Positions 45,395 through 56,250 of a stretch of DNA of 64,000 nt are shown in pieces; the first letter of the stretch is position 1, and every line of letters starts with the position of its first letter. Under the pieces are notes generated by a model. The model saw only the letters and a program-made list of their open reading frames with translations. It was not told the origin of the DNA and did no database searches. The stretch is from NCBI GenBank assembly GCA_020054675.1, contig JAIHAL010000001.1:62001-126000 (forward strand). Direction: 5' to 3'. The position numbers and the translations under genes are program-made. This DNA is from Oscillospiraceae bacterium (lineage in GTDB: Bacteria; Bacillota; Clostridia; Oscillospirales; Ruminococcaceae).

Positions 45395-48300
45395 ATGGAA
45401 AACAGTAAAATTATTTCTGATGGCTTCGCCATCCTGAGGAATACGCTTGCTCCTTACATAGGCAGAGAACTTGGGCTGGAGTACGGTACAAACATTTGGT
45501 GGCGTGAAGGAGTTATGAAAGTCCTCCGTGAAGATCAGAAGCGAAATTTGCCGACTGACGGCGATTTTGCCAAACTGACCGACTCTTTGGATATAGCGAT
45601 GTGTCTTTTGTTGTTTGATATTCATTGGCAGTATGTATTTAAGAAAAAACTTTCAATTGACCATCGGACCTGGGCAAAGGAGCTTACTGGCTTTCGCAAC
45701 CGTTTAGCGCATATCGGCGGTCGAGATTTTACCGATGATGATACATGGCGGGCACTTGACACAATGTCACGGCTGTGTGAGCAAATAGATCCGGAAAGTG
45801 CAGAGGAAATTCGTGTACTTTTGCGTAAATCCCGCTATGGTTCAGCAAGCGGATCTACCTCTGTAGTGGAAAGCGCATCATCATTAATTACAGCGCCTAA
45901 TGTCAAAAAGGACGGCATATTAATAGATATGCCTTTAAATGGTCTTCCCAGCTGGCGAGACATAATAGAGCCGCATCCCGATGTAGCGCAAGGACGTTAT
46001 AAGAATGCTGAATTTGCTGCAGATTTAGCGCAAGTTGCCCGTGGTGAAGGTGCGTATGAATACCGCGATCCTGTAGAGTTTTTTGCACGAACTTATGTTA
46101 CGGAAGGTATGGCGGGACTTTTGGAGCAGGCGCTTCGCCGTATTTGCGGCAAGGACGGAGAGCCTGTCATTCAGCTTAAAACGGCGTTTGGCGGCGGAAA
46201 GACACACAGCATGCTGGCACTTTACCATATGATGCGCGGAAGAGTATCTATTGATAAAATTCCAAATGTTAAACCAGTATTGCAGCGGGCAGGCATTTCT
46301 GCATTGCCAAAGGCAAATGTAGCGGTTTTAGTTGGTACGGCGCTTGATCCTGCAAGAAGCAAGCGTCCGAACAATATGCCAGGCATCACCATAAATACAC
46401 TATGGGGAGAAATGGCGGCACAACTGGCAGAGTCTGCCGGCAATCCTGCTTTATATGATTTTATAAAAGAATCGGATAAGAAAGGTGTATCCCCAGGCTC
46501 AGAAGCTTTAAAGAATCTCTTTGATGCCGCAGCTCCTTGTCTTATTCTTATGGATGAATTAGTTGCTTATGCAAAAAAACTTTATGGCGCAAGCGGTCTG
46601 CCGGCGGGGACATTTGATAATTTTATTTCTTTTATTCAGGAAGTAACTGAGGCTGCCAGAGCTTCTAAGAACAGCCTTGTAGTTGCATCAATTCCAGAAT
46701 CAGATATTGAAATCGGCGGTGAAGCAGGCAAGACTGCCCTTGAAACAATTGAACATACCTTCGGACGCATGGAGTCGATTTGGAAGCCGGTTGCAGCAAA
46801 TGAAGGCTTTGAGATTGTGCGCCGACGATTATTCCTCAACTGTAAGAATCCAGAAGCCCGTGATGAAGTTTGTGCGGCTTTTTCTGCAATGTATAATGAG
46901 AATGAAAATGACTTTCCGGTAGAAGCGCGTGAGTTGGAATATAAGGAGCGTATGATATCTTGCTATCCTATACATCCGGAAGTTTTCGACCGTCTTTATA
47001 AGGATTGGTCTACTCTTGAACGTTTTCAACGGACTCGAGGCGTTTTGCGCTTGATGGCAGCAGTTGTTTATGAACTGTGGATGGGCAATGATGCCAGCTT
47101 GATGATAATGCCTGGTTCCATTCCTCTTGATGTACCAAATGTGCGGGATGAACTTACCCGTCATCTTCCTGAAAATTGGAACGGTATTGTCGATAAAGAA
47201 GTGGACGGAAAAGATTCTATTCCGTATAAGACAGATAAAAATGGCAGATACGGACGGCATCTTGCAGCCCGCCGCGTGGCAAGAACTATTATGCTTGGTT
47301 CAGCACCGACAGGGCGTGAGCAGGTTGTACGCGGAATTGAAAGTTCCCGAATTCGTCTTGGAGTAGTTCAACCCGGTGAGAATATAGCTGTATTCAATGA
47401 TGCTTTAAATACTCTGCGCAATTCACTTTCGTTTCTGTATACCAATCCGTCGGGCGATAGATTTTGGTATGACAGTCGTCCTACGTTAAGAAAAACAGCT
47501 GATGACCGTGCCACTCAGGTGTCATCTTCTGATGTTGAATACGAAATAGAGAAGAGACTGCGCTCTTTGCGCAAGGAAGCGCCATTTGCGGGAATACATA
47601 TTTGCCCGGCATCTTCGCTTGATGTACCGGACGAGCAGTCTGTTCGTCTTGTTGTATTGAATCCATCTGATGAATACAAAGCAACTGATCAAAACAATGC
47701 TGCATTGACTGCGGCAATAGATATATTAAATAACCGTGGCAATACGCCGCGTATTTATCGAAACATGCTTGCGTTCATTGCTCCCGACCAAGATTTTATG
47801 ATTAATCTCAAACAGGCAGTTAGGCTTTATATTGCATGGAAGTCTATCAGGGATGATAGCGAAGACTTGAATCTTGATGCGGCGCAAAATCGTGAAACTC
47901 AAAATAACCTTAACCGCGCTGACGAGACTGTAGATGCTCGGATAAAAGAGGCTTATTGCTGGCTTATTGTGCCATACATTGATAAAAATGCTGATATGAA
48001 AACTATTATTTGGGATGCTATTACAATTAGGGGCGGCAATGAAGGCATCATACAGAAAGCTGCAAAGAAAATGCGACAGAACGAAGCTGTTATTGAACGC
48101 TGGGCTCCAACTCTCTTGCGTATGGAACTTGATAACATATTATGGCGTGAATCTGACAGCATTAATATTAAAAAACTTTGGGAATACCTTTGCACGTATT
48201 GTTATTTGCCGCGTTTGGCGAATGAAAATGTACTCATTGATGCTATACAGACAGGGGTAAATTCTACGGAATATTTTGCTTTAGCATCTGGTTTCGACGG

Positions 48301-48796
48301 AACAAGGTACATTGACCTGAAATTTAACCAATATGTTGGAATTATTGAAAAATCAGGCTATTTGGTAAAGGTAGAAGTCGCCCAAAAGCAGTTTGCCGAG
48401 GAAGCGGCAACACGTCAAACAAATGCGGATAAGGCATCATTACGTATTGGAGGCAATTCAACAATTCAATCAACTGAAAGCAATTATGGCGGTTATATCT
48501 CTGCATCATCAAACCAAGGCAGCATAATTAGTGAGGGAAATATTGCTTCTGTGCAAACACCAAAAAATAAAAGGTTCTTCATGTGTGCAGACCTTGATAC
48601 TACTCGCATCAACCGGGATGTTCAAAAGTATGTTGAGGAGATTATCCAACACTTGACTTCGGTTGATGGTGCCAAAGTTAAAGTTTCGCTTGAAGTACAG
48701 GCAGAATATGAGGAAGGTTTTAACCAGCAAACTGTGCGTACAATATCTGAGAATTGCCGGACGTTGCGGGTGCGTGAATCTGGATTTGAAGAATAA
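45395..48796 (+). CDS. DUF499 AAA ATPase with N-terminal Swt1-type HEPN domain
   Basis: A 1133-residue protein. Residues 1-115 look like a Swt1-type HEPN domain whose RNRLAH at 101-106 gives the Rx4H signature of HEPN ribonucleases. A DUF499 ATPase follows, with Walker A FGGGKTH at 265-271 and Walker B LILMDE at 383-388. The remaining part is long and helical, ending in a region near 1030-1133 that includes a Ser/Asn/Gly-rich linker. DUF499 is often next to DUF1156 methylases. The start is ATG 45395 behind GGAGGA; the earlier TTG overlaps that site. An ATP-gated RNase that acts upon infection is a reasonable guess, not shown. Confidence 0.85.
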   Translation: MENSKIISDGFAILRNTLAPYIGRELGLEYGTNIWWREGVMKVLREDQKRNLPTDGDFAKLTDSLDIAMCLLLFDIHWQYVFKKKLSIDHRTWAKELTGFRNRLAHIGGRDFTDDDTWRALDTMSRLCEQIDPESAEEIRVLLRKSRYGSASGSTSVVESASSLITAPNVKKDGILIDMPLNGLPSWRDIIEPHPDVAQGRYKNAEFAADLAQVARGEGAYEYRDPVEFFARTYVTEGMAGLLEQALRRICGKDGEPVIQLKTAFGGGKTHSMLALYHMMRGRVSIDKIPNVKPVLQRAGISALPKANVAVLVGTALDPARSKRPNNMPGITINTLWGEMAAQLAESAGNPALYDFIKESDKKGVSPGSEALKNLFDAAAPCLILMDELVAYAKKLYGASGLPAGTFDNFISFIQEVTEAARASKNSLVVASIPESDIEIGGEAGKTALETIEHTFGRMESIWKPVAANEGFEIVRRRLFLNCKNPEARDEVCAAFSAMYNENENDFPVEARELEYKERMISCYPIHPEVFDRLYKDWSTLERFQRTRGVLRLMAAVVYELWMGNDASLMIMPGSIPLDVPNVRDELTRHLPENWNGIVDKEVDGKDSIPYKTDKNGRYGRHLAARRVARTIMLGSAPTGREQVVRGIESSRIRLGVVQPGENIAVFNDALNTLRNSLSFLYTNPSGDRFWYDSRPTLRKTADDRATQVSSSDVEYEIEKRLRSLRKEAPFAGIHICPASSLDVPDEQSVRLVVLNPSDEYKATDQNNAALTAAIDILNNRGNTPRIYRNMLAFIAPDQDFMINLKQAVRLYIAWKSIRDDSEDLNLDAAQNRETQNNLNRADETVDARIKEAYCWLIVPYIDKNADMKTIIWDAITIRGGNEGIIQKAAKKMRQNEAVIERWAPTLLRMELDNILWRESDSINIKKLWEYLCTYCYLPRLANENVLIDAIQTGVNSTEYFALASGFDGTRYIDLKFNQYVGIIEKSGYLVKVEVAQKQFAEEAATRQTNADKASLRIGGNSTIQSTESNYGGYISASSNQGSIISEGNIASVQTPKNKRFFMCADLDTTRINRDVQKYVEEIIQHLTSVDGAKVKVSLEVQAEYEEGFNQQTVRTISENCRTLRVRESGFEE

Positions 48797-48875
48797 AATG
48801 CAATATTTCAATTTTTGAAATTTACACATATTGTCTGGAATGTATTGTGATATTTTAGATTGGAGGGAATTTTTG

Positions 48876-49424
48876 ATGGTGCTGAGTGATAAAGACTCAA
48901 AGCTTTTTTATGAGCTGTGGTTTCCATTGCTTGATTTTGCGAATGAGGAATTAGGAGTAAACCCAGAAATGGGTAAAATACATGGAGCAAAAAGTTTAGA
49001 TCCGGCCGAGGTTAAAAAGATTGCCAATGCTTTATGGGATAATATTCATTTAATTGATGAGTATCTGGCAAAACGTGGGAGCAATATTTCCGAGGAAAAC
49101 CGCAGCATAATCAAAGGTTGGAAAAGCCGGATTAAAGATGATTTTATGCTTGAACGGCATTTAAAATCAGGCTCTGTTTTTATTTCGATTAATACTGAAG
49201 AGGTATACCTGGTCAGCGGAATAATATCAAGCTGGGAAGAAATTTTTTGTTACCGGTCTACGCCAATAATGCTAAGTGCGGTCCTCATACCGTTTCGTGA
49301 CGTTATTATTTCCGATGGGCTTGTTGTGTCTTGCAATGTCATATTCGGCAGAAGGTATTCAGGTGAACTCAAGGAAATTTACATGACCGCAAAAAAGGCC
49401 GGATTAATACATAAGACATTATGA
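48876..49424 (+). CDS. Conserved clostridial protein of unknown function in the island
   Basis: A 182-residue soluble protein. The pattern DKDSKLFYELWFPLLDF, IIKGWKSRI, LERHLKSGSVFIS and VSGIISSWEEIF with LIPFRDVIISDGLV recurs in proteins of Clostridia that I cannot assign to a named family; those are often encoded alone. It is 79 bases after the ATPase with GGAGGGA before ATG 48876. It may be the fourth member of the island or an independent gene behind it. Confidence 0.65.
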   Translation: MVLSDKDSKLFYELWFPLLDFANEELGVNPEMGKIHGAKSLDPAEVKKIANALWDNIHLIDEYLAKRGSNISEENRSIIKGWKSRIKDDFMLERHLKSGSVFISINTEEVYLVSGIISSWEEIFCYRSTPIMLSAVLIPFRDVIISDGLVVSCNVIFGRRYSGELKEIYMTAKKAGLIHKTL

Positions 49425-49478
49425 ATATTATGCGGCATTTAATTTAATAAATTATTTATCAGTCATAAAGAAATATGG

Positions 49479-49549
49479 TATAATTTATATATTGAGCATA
49501 TCAAGAAAAGGAGTTGGCAGTGAAGGTACAAAAGACCACTCGGCAATAA
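49479..49549 (+). pseudogene. Start of a truncated gene: promoter, ribosome binding site and nine codons
   Basis: An extended -10 (TGGTATAAT, TATAAT at 49479-49484) is followed by AAAAGGAG and GTG 49520, then nine codons (MKVQKTTRQ) and a stop. It looks like the beginning of a gene cut off by the sequence that brought the toxin-antitoxin pair. The identity is unknown. Confidence 0.35.
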
Positions 49550-49578
49550 CGGCAAAAGAAGGCGGGCGCTGGGGATAA

Positions 49579-49601
49579 GGCCGTCCGGCAGGCGGACGGC
49601 C
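49579..49601. terminator. GC-rich hairpin after vapC
   Basis: GGCCGTCCG (49579-49587) pairs with CGGACGGCC (49593-49601). It lies seven bases after the vapC stop on the minus strand; the T-run is poor, so it may be an mRNA end-protecting hairpin. Confidence 0.5.
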
Positions 49602-49607
49602 GAAGCC

Positions 49608-50018
49608 CTATTTGCTTTTCAGAAAATCGTCCGGCAGCACCGCCCTGACCGGCGAACCGCCGAAGTCCTTAACGTTCCGGGTGATGATGCATTCCATTTT
49701 GCCGCGCCTGGCGCATGCGGCAAGCAGCGCGTCTTCATAATCCGCCATTGGCAGCTCCAGCGCCTTTTCGCAGTCGGAGCCGGTAACGTCGAGTACGCTG
49801 AAGATTTTTATTAGCTTAAAGATTTCCTGCCTGCACCGCTCATTTTCGTGCAGGTGCCTGTGAAGAAGGTAATAGATGTCCGTAATGGAGCTTGCGGTTA
49901 CATGCGCGTTTATTTTTTCTTCGGCGGCCATAATGAAAAGTTTTTGCGCGGCTTCGGCAAAATGGGAACGCGAAAGCATGGCGTCCAAAATGACGTTTGT
50001 GTCAATCAATACGTTCAT
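49608..50018 (-). CDS. vapC: PIN-domain toxin (VapC family)
   Basis: A 136-residue PIN nuclease. The acidic site is seen as Asp6 in LIDTNVILD, Asp93/Asp96 in MADYEDALLA and Asp118 in TRNVKDFGG; SSITDIYYLLHR lies between. VapC toxins cleave tRNA or rRNA. Its start overlaps the antitoxin gene end by 17 bases, so the two are translationally coupled. It is GC-rich relative to the neighbouring genes, which points to transfer. Confidence 0.92.
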   Translation of the reverse strand: MNVLIDTNVILDAMLSRSHFAEAAQKLFIMAAEEKINAHVTASSITDIYYLLHRHLHENERCRQEIFKLIKIFSVLDVTGSDCEKALELPMADYEDALLAACARRGKMECIITRNVKDFGGSPVRAVLPDDFLKSK

Positions 50019-50229
50019 GGTGGTTTAGGCGCTCCTTTCTCGCCTGCTCCAATGAAGCATCAGCGGGCAGTATGCCGAACAGGGACTTTGCCATTTCGAC
50101 CTTGTCCTGTTTGGTGTTTGTAAGCTTGGCAATGCTTTTGCCGTTTTTGGTGATATATATGTCCTCTTTGGACGCAAGGGCAAGATACTTGCCGATGTTG
50201 TTCTTGAACTCGGTCGCAGTTATTTGCAT
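50002..50229 (-). CDS. Phd/YefM-family antitoxin
   Basis: A 75-residue antitoxin. MQITATEFKNNIGKYLALAS and EDIYITKNGKSIAKL are the Phd/YefM DNA-binding fold; the C-terminal part (SLFGILPADASLEQARKERL) would bind the toxin. The start is ATG 50229 behind AAGGAGG; an earlier start at 50250 precedes that site. It probably represses its own promoter. Confidence 0.92.
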   Translation of the reverse strand: MQITATEFKNNIGKYLALASKEDIYITKNGKSIAKLTNTKQDKVEMAKSLFGILPADASLEQARKERLNHHERID

Positions 50230-50276
50230 GGCTGAAACCTCCTTGTACAAGTAATATTATTTAATTTCCCAATATT

Positions 50277-50305
50277 ATTATACGCAAACAGCACGAATTT
50301 GTCAA
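50277..50305 (-). promoter_or_regulatory. Toxin-antitoxin promoter with possible operator repeats
   Basis: On the minus strand, TTGACA (50300-50305), a 17-base spacer and TATAAT (50277-50282). The direct repeat AATATTATT occurs at 50253-50261 and 50271-50279, across the start region, and could be the Phd operator. Confidence 0.7.
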
Positions 50306-50346
50306 TATAAATCGAACAATATTTCTTTAATAATCGTGCGGCATGA

Positions 50347-50439
50347 ACGGTCAAAATCTTATGTTTTAAACATCAAGGGAAAGCATTTGAACGTATGTAT
50401 ATTGATAGTGGCGATAACTGTTCTGAAAAAGTTTTGTAA
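50347..50439 (+). pseudogene. Possible coding debris
   Basis: An open stretch of 30 codons ending in TAA, with protein-like composition (AFERMYIDSGDNCSEKVL), and no start or ribosome binding site. It may be the tail of a gene lost when the island edge formed. Confidence 0.2.
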
Positions 50440-50490
50440 ATGTAAATAAAAGCAATATTGCCCCGCTTTTTAAATTTTTAGCAACTGATA

Positions 50491-50520
50491 TTGCATCAAG
50501 GGCTTTTTTTATGCTATAAT
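50491..50520 (+). promoter_or_regulatory. Promoter of ligA-gatCAB
   Basis: TTGCAT (50491-50496), 18-base spacer, TATAAT (50515-50520) with an extended TGC. Confidence 0.75.
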
Positions 50521-50544
50521 ATGTAATGTATTTTGGCAATTTGG

Positions 50545-50582
50545 ATTATGCCATATCCGTTGTTTTGCGGATATGGCATAAT
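50545..50582 (+). promoter_or_regulatory. Perfect leader hairpin before ligA
   Basis: Perfect 15-base arms (50545-50559 and 50568-50582) around an eight-base loop, nine bases before the ligA ribosome binding site. No T-run follows, so it stays in the mRNA and may protect its 5' end or control translation. Confidence 0.65.
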
Positions 50583-50587
50583 TATGA

Positions 50588-52591
<2,004 letters not shown>

Positions 52592-52597
52592 TTGAAA

Positions 52598-52867
52598 ATG
52601 AAAATTGACATTAAGCACATTGCAAAACTTGCGCGGCTGAGGATTGATGAGCAGAAGTTTGAAAAATTTGAAAAGGATATGCAAAGCATAGTGGATATGA
52701 TTGAAAATCTTCCAGATATAAATGAGGAGCTTGCTTTGGATAAAGAAAATCCTATGGCTTTAAGGAAAGATAAGGCTGTCACAAATAAATTTACAAGAGA
52801 AGAATTGCTTAAAAATGCTCCGCAGGTTCAGGCAGGATGCCTTGTTGTGCCAAAGACAGTTGAATAA
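52598..52867 (+). CDS. gatC: Asp/Glu-tRNA amidotransferase subunit C
   Basis: An 89-residue subunit that stabilises GatA and bridges it to GatB. The start KIDIKHIAKLARLRIDEQ is the family pattern. ATG 52598 is preferred to the TTG at 52592. It follows ligA with six bases between the stop and start. Confidence 0.93.
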   Translation: MKIDIKHIAKLARLRIDEQKFEKFEKDMQSIVDMIENLPDINEELALDKENPMALRKDKAVTNKFTREELLKNAPQVQAGCLVVPKTVE

Positions 52868-52878
52868 GAGGTGTAAAA

Positions 52879-54339
52879 ATGGAACTTTATAAAAAATCGG
52901 CAGCCGAGCTTTCGGATATGCTTAGAAAAAAAGAATGCAGTGCTGTTGAAATTGCACAGTCGGTATTTTCAAGGATTGAAGAGGTTGAAAACAAGGTAGA
53001 TTCATACCTGACACTTTGCAAAAATGAAGCGCTTGAAAAAGCCAAACTTGTTGATAAGGCTTTTGCGGATGGCAAAGAGCTCCATCCGCTTGCTGGAATT
53101 CCAATAGGGATTAAGGATAATATTTCTACAAAAGGCATAAAAACAACCTGCGCATCTAAAATGCTTGAAAATTATGTTCCGCCATTTAATGCGACCGTTG
53201 TCGAGAAAATAAATTCGGCGGATATGGTTATAACAGGAAAGCTTAATATGGATGAATTTGCAATGGGTTCATCTACTGAAAATTCTTATTTTAAGCTTAC
53301 TAAGAATCCTCATGATTTGGAAAGAGTCCCCGGAGGTTCTTCGGGAGGTTCGGCTGCTGCGGTTGCGGCAGGAGAGGCGATAGTTTCGCTTGGCTCCGAT
53401 ACGGGAGGCTCAATACGCCAGCCGTCGGCATTTTGCGGAGTAGTAGGCCTTAAGCCTACATACGGCAGCGTTTCGCGGTATGGACTTGTTGCTTTTGCAT
53501 CATCACTTGACCAGATAGGCCCTCTCGGAAGGACTGTAAAGGACGTTGCCATGCTGCAAAGCCTTATTTGCGGCTACGATAGGATGGATGCGACTTCAAA
53601 GGAAATAGGTTCTCCGGATTTTGCAAAGGAATTAAAATCAAACCTTTCGGGACTTAAAATAGGGATACCGAAAGAATATTTCGGTGATGGAATTGATTCC
53701 GGCGTAAAGCAAAGCGTTATGAATGCCATTAAGGAAATGGAAAAAGCAGGTGCAGCGGTAAAGGAAATAAGCCTGCCAAGTACTTCCTATGCTTTAAATT
53801 CGTACTATATAATTTCTTCTGCGGAGGCATCTTCAAACCTTGCGCGTTTTGACGGGGTAAAGTATGGATATAGAACTCCCGAATATGAAAATTTAATTGA
53901 CATGTATGAAAAAACAAGGAGCGAGGGCTTTGGCGACGAGGTAAAGCGCAGGATAATGCTTGGCACGTTTGTGCTCAGCAGCGGATATTATGACGCCTAT
54001 TACAAAAAGGCAAAGCTTTTGCAAAAGAAAATTTCCGGGGAATTTAGCGCCGCTTTTGAAAATGTCGATATTATTGCGACTCCTACTGTTCCGTCAACAG
54101 CATTTAAGATTGGCGAAAACATAGGCGACCCTATAAAGATGTATACGGCAGATATATGCACCGTAACGATAAATATTGCAGGCCTTCCTGCAATAAGCGT
54201 GCCCTGCGGATTTGAAAATAATCTTCCGGTAGGAATGCAGCTTATAGGAAATAAATTTGAAGAACAAACGCTCCTTAATGCGGCTTTTGGATATGAACAG
54301 CTTGTCGGCGGATTTAAATGCCTGCCGGAAATTGTATAA
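52879..54339 (+). CDS. gatA: Asp/Glu-tRNA amidotransferase subunit A
   Basis: A 486-residue amidase-signature enzyme that releases ammonia from glutamine. The catalytic triad is visible as Lys79 in GIPIGIKDN and the serines of GGSSGGSAAAVAAG and SDTGGSIRQPS. With GatB and GatC it converts Glu-tRNAGln or Asp-tRNAAsn into the amide form, so the organism probably lacks GlnRS or AsnRS. Confidence 0.97.
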   Translation: MELYKKSAAELSDMLRKKECSAVEIAQSVFSRIEEVENKVDSYLTLCKNEALEKAKLVDKAFADGKELHPLAGIPIGIKDNISTKGIKTTCASKMLENYVPPFNATVVEKINSADMVITGKLNMDEFAMGSSTENSYFKLTKNPHDLERVPGGSSGGSAAAVAAGEAIVSLGSDTGGSIRQPSAFCGVVGLKPTYGSVSRYGLVAFASSLDQIGPLGRTVKDVAMLQSLICGYDRMDATSKEIGSPDFAKELKSNLSGLKIGIPKEYFGDGIDSGVKQSVMNAIKEMEKAGAAVKEISLPSTSYALNSYYIISSAEASSNLARFDGVKYGYRTPEYENLIDMYEKTRSEGFGDEVKRRIMLGTFVLSSGYYDAYYKKAKLLQKKISGEFSAAFENVDIIATPTVPSTAFKIGENIGDPIKMYTADICTVTINIAGLPAISVPCGFENNLPVGMQLIGNKFEEQTLLNAAFGYEQLVGGFKCLPEIV

Positions 54340-54350
54340 GGAGGGGCAAA

Positions 54351-55787
54351 ATGATGAATGATTATGAAGTAGTTATAGGTCTTGAAGTCCATGCCGAACT
54401 CAATACCGAATCAAAAATATATTGCGACTGTAAAAATGCCTTTGGTTTGGAAGTGAATACACAGGTTTGCCCTGTTTGTATGGGAATGCCGGGAGCTTTG
54501 CCCACACTTAATGAAAAAGTGGTTGAGTATGCTATAAAAATGGGACACGCTTTAAACTGCAAAATAAATAACGTCTGCAAGCAGGACAGAAAGAATTATT
54601 TTTATCCTGACCTTCCTAAAGCGTATCAGATTTCACAATCTGATGTTCCGCTTTGCCAGAACGGATACCTTGATGTAATGATTGACGGAAAAATAAAACG
54701 TATTGGCATTACAAGGATACACATAGAAGAAGATGCCGGAAAGCTTTTGCATGACGATGCTTTTGCAGGTTCGCTTGTGGATTTGAACAGATGCGGTGTG
54801 CCTCTTATTGAGATTGTTTCCGAGCCTGATATGAGGAGCTCTGCCGAGGCAAAAGCATACCTTGATACTATAAAATCCATATTGCAGTACCTTGATATTT
54901 CAGACTGCAAAATGCAGGAAGGTTCCATCAGATGTGACGTGAATGTTTCCGTGCATAAAAAAGGCGAGCCGTTTGGCACACGCTGCGAAATGAAGAATGT
55001 AAACAGCTTCAGTGCGGCGGTAAGGGCAATAGATTACGAGGCAAAAAGACAAATAGAGCTTTTGGAGGCCGGCGGAACAGTCGAACAGGAAACAAGGCGC
55101 TGGGATGATGCTAAGGGAATAAGCATAACAATGCGTTCCAAGGAAGATGCACAGGATTACCGTTATTTCCCTGAGCCGGATTTGCTGACAATTGTTGTTG
55201 ATGAAAGCAAGGTAAGGGAACTTAAAGAAAGCTTGCCTGAATTGCCTAATGCAAAGATTGCAAGGTATGTAAATGATTTTGGATTGCCTCAAAATGATGC
55301 TGCCCTTATTGTGGATGTCCCGGAAAAGGCAAAGCTTTTTGATGAATGCATAAAAGTAGGCGGATGTTCGCCTAAAATTATAAGCAATTGGATTCTTGGC
55401 GATATTTCAAAGTATATGAACGAAACAGGAAAGAGCATATCCGAAACGCATCTTTCCGCAGAGCGCCTTGCAAAGCTTTTTTCAGTAATTGAAAAAGGAG
55501 TAATTTCAAATGCCGCCGGAAAGATTGTTTTTGAAGCAATCATTTCGGAAGACAAAGACCCTATGGATGTAATTAAAGAGAAAAATCTTGCCCAAAATTC
55601 CGATGCGGATTACCTTGAAAAGCTTGCAAGGGATGTTCTGGCCCAAAATGAAAAATCAGTAACTGATTATAAAAACGGGAAAACCAATGCACTCGGGTTC
55701 CTTGTCGGCCAGTGCATGAAGGCATCTCAAGGAAAAGCAAATCCGGGTATGATGAAAGAAATTGTATTGAAAATGCTTAGCGAATAA
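54351..55787 (+). CDS. gatB: Asp/Glu-tRNA amidotransferase subunit B
   Basis: A 478-residue subunit that binds tRNA and phosphorylates the misacylated residue. The sequence VIGLEVHAELNT, CPVCMGMPGALP and RKNYFYPDLPKAYQISQ are characteristic, and the helical YqeY-like tail ends the protein. The start is ATG 54351 behind AAGGAGGGG. It is the last gene of the operon. Confidence 0.97.
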   Translation: MMNDYEVVIGLEVHAELNTESKIYCDCKNAFGLEVNTQVCPVCMGMPGALPTLNEKVVEYAIKMGHALNCKINNVCKQDRKNYFYPDLPKAYQISQSDVPLCQNGYLDVMIDGKIKRIGITRIHIEEDAGKLLHDDAFAGSLVDLNRCGVPLIEIVSEPDMRSSAEAKAYLDTIKSILQYLDISDCKMQEGSIRCDVNVSVHKKGEPFGTRCEMKNVNSFSAAVRAIDYEAKRQIELLEAGGTVEQETRRWDDAKGISITMRSKEDAQDYRYFPEPDLLTIVVDESKVRELKESLPELPNAKIARYVNDFGLPQNDAALIVDVPEKAKLFDECIKVGGCSPKIISNWILGDISKYMNETGKSISETHLSAERLAKLFSVIEKGVISNAAGKIVFEAIISEDKDPMDVIKEKNLAQNSDADYLEKLARDVLAQNEKSVTDYKNGKTNALGFLVGQCMKASQGKANPGMMKEIVLKMLSE

Positions 55788-55796
55788 AAAATATAT

Positions 55797-55855
55797 AATC
55801 CCCTTAGAGTATTGCACTTGAAAAATTTTCAAGTATACGATAAGGGGATTTTATT
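55797..55855 (+). terminator. Terminator of the ligA-gatCAB operon
   Basis: AATCCCCTTA (55797-55806) pairs with TAAGGGGATT (55841-55850), enclosing an ACTTGA/TCAAGT hairpin, then TTATT. Confidence 0.8.
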
Positions 55856-55919
55856 ATGGTAAGAAATATTTGGATTGTTTTTTCATATATTTTTAAAAAT
55901 TATAGTATAATATTGAAGG

Positions 55920-55948
55920 TTGACTTTAAAAGTTTGCCGTGCTATACT
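55920..55948 (+). promoter_or_regulatory. Promoter of feoA-feoB
   Basis: TTGACT (55920-55925), 17-base spacer, TATACT (55943-55948) with an extended TGC. No Fur box was found with certainty. Confidence 0.7.
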
Positions 55949-55990
55949 TTTGTAAGCCAAAGCTAACAAGTTTTTGCGGGGAGGATTTTT

Positions 55991-56233
55991 ATGGGTGAGT
56001 TGACCCTTAATGATATAAAAACAGGTTCAAGCGCTGTTGTTACAAAAATAGGAAGTCTTGGCCCATTAAAAAGACGGCTTGTTGATATGGGAATAACCCC
56101 CGGAGTAAGGATTTTTGTAAAAAAAGTTGCGCCTTTGGGAGACCCGATTGAAATAAAACTTAGAGGCTATGAGCTTTCAATCAGGCGGTCAGAGGCAAAA
56201 AATATATTTGTTAAAAAGATAATCCATAAATAA
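55991..56233 (+). CDS. feoA: Ferrous iron transport protein A
   Basis: An 80-residue SH3-like cytoplasmic protein that assists FeoB. The pattern RLVDMGITPGVRIFVKKVAPLGDPIEIKLRGYELSIRRSEA is the family signature. GGGGAGG precedes the ATG. It is 17 bases before feoB. Confidence 0.95.
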   Translation: MGELTLNDIKTGSSAVVTKIGSLGPLKRRLVDMGITPGVRIFVKKVAPLGDPIEIKLRGYELSIRRSEAKNIFVKKIIHK

Positions 56234-56250
56234 AGGAAGGTTTTAAAGGA

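Noticed and set aside
39120-48796. A complete class 1 DISARM system
   Set aside because: The helicase and methylase are compatible, but no drmA, drmB or drmC genes are present; the DUF499 ATPase is a different component.
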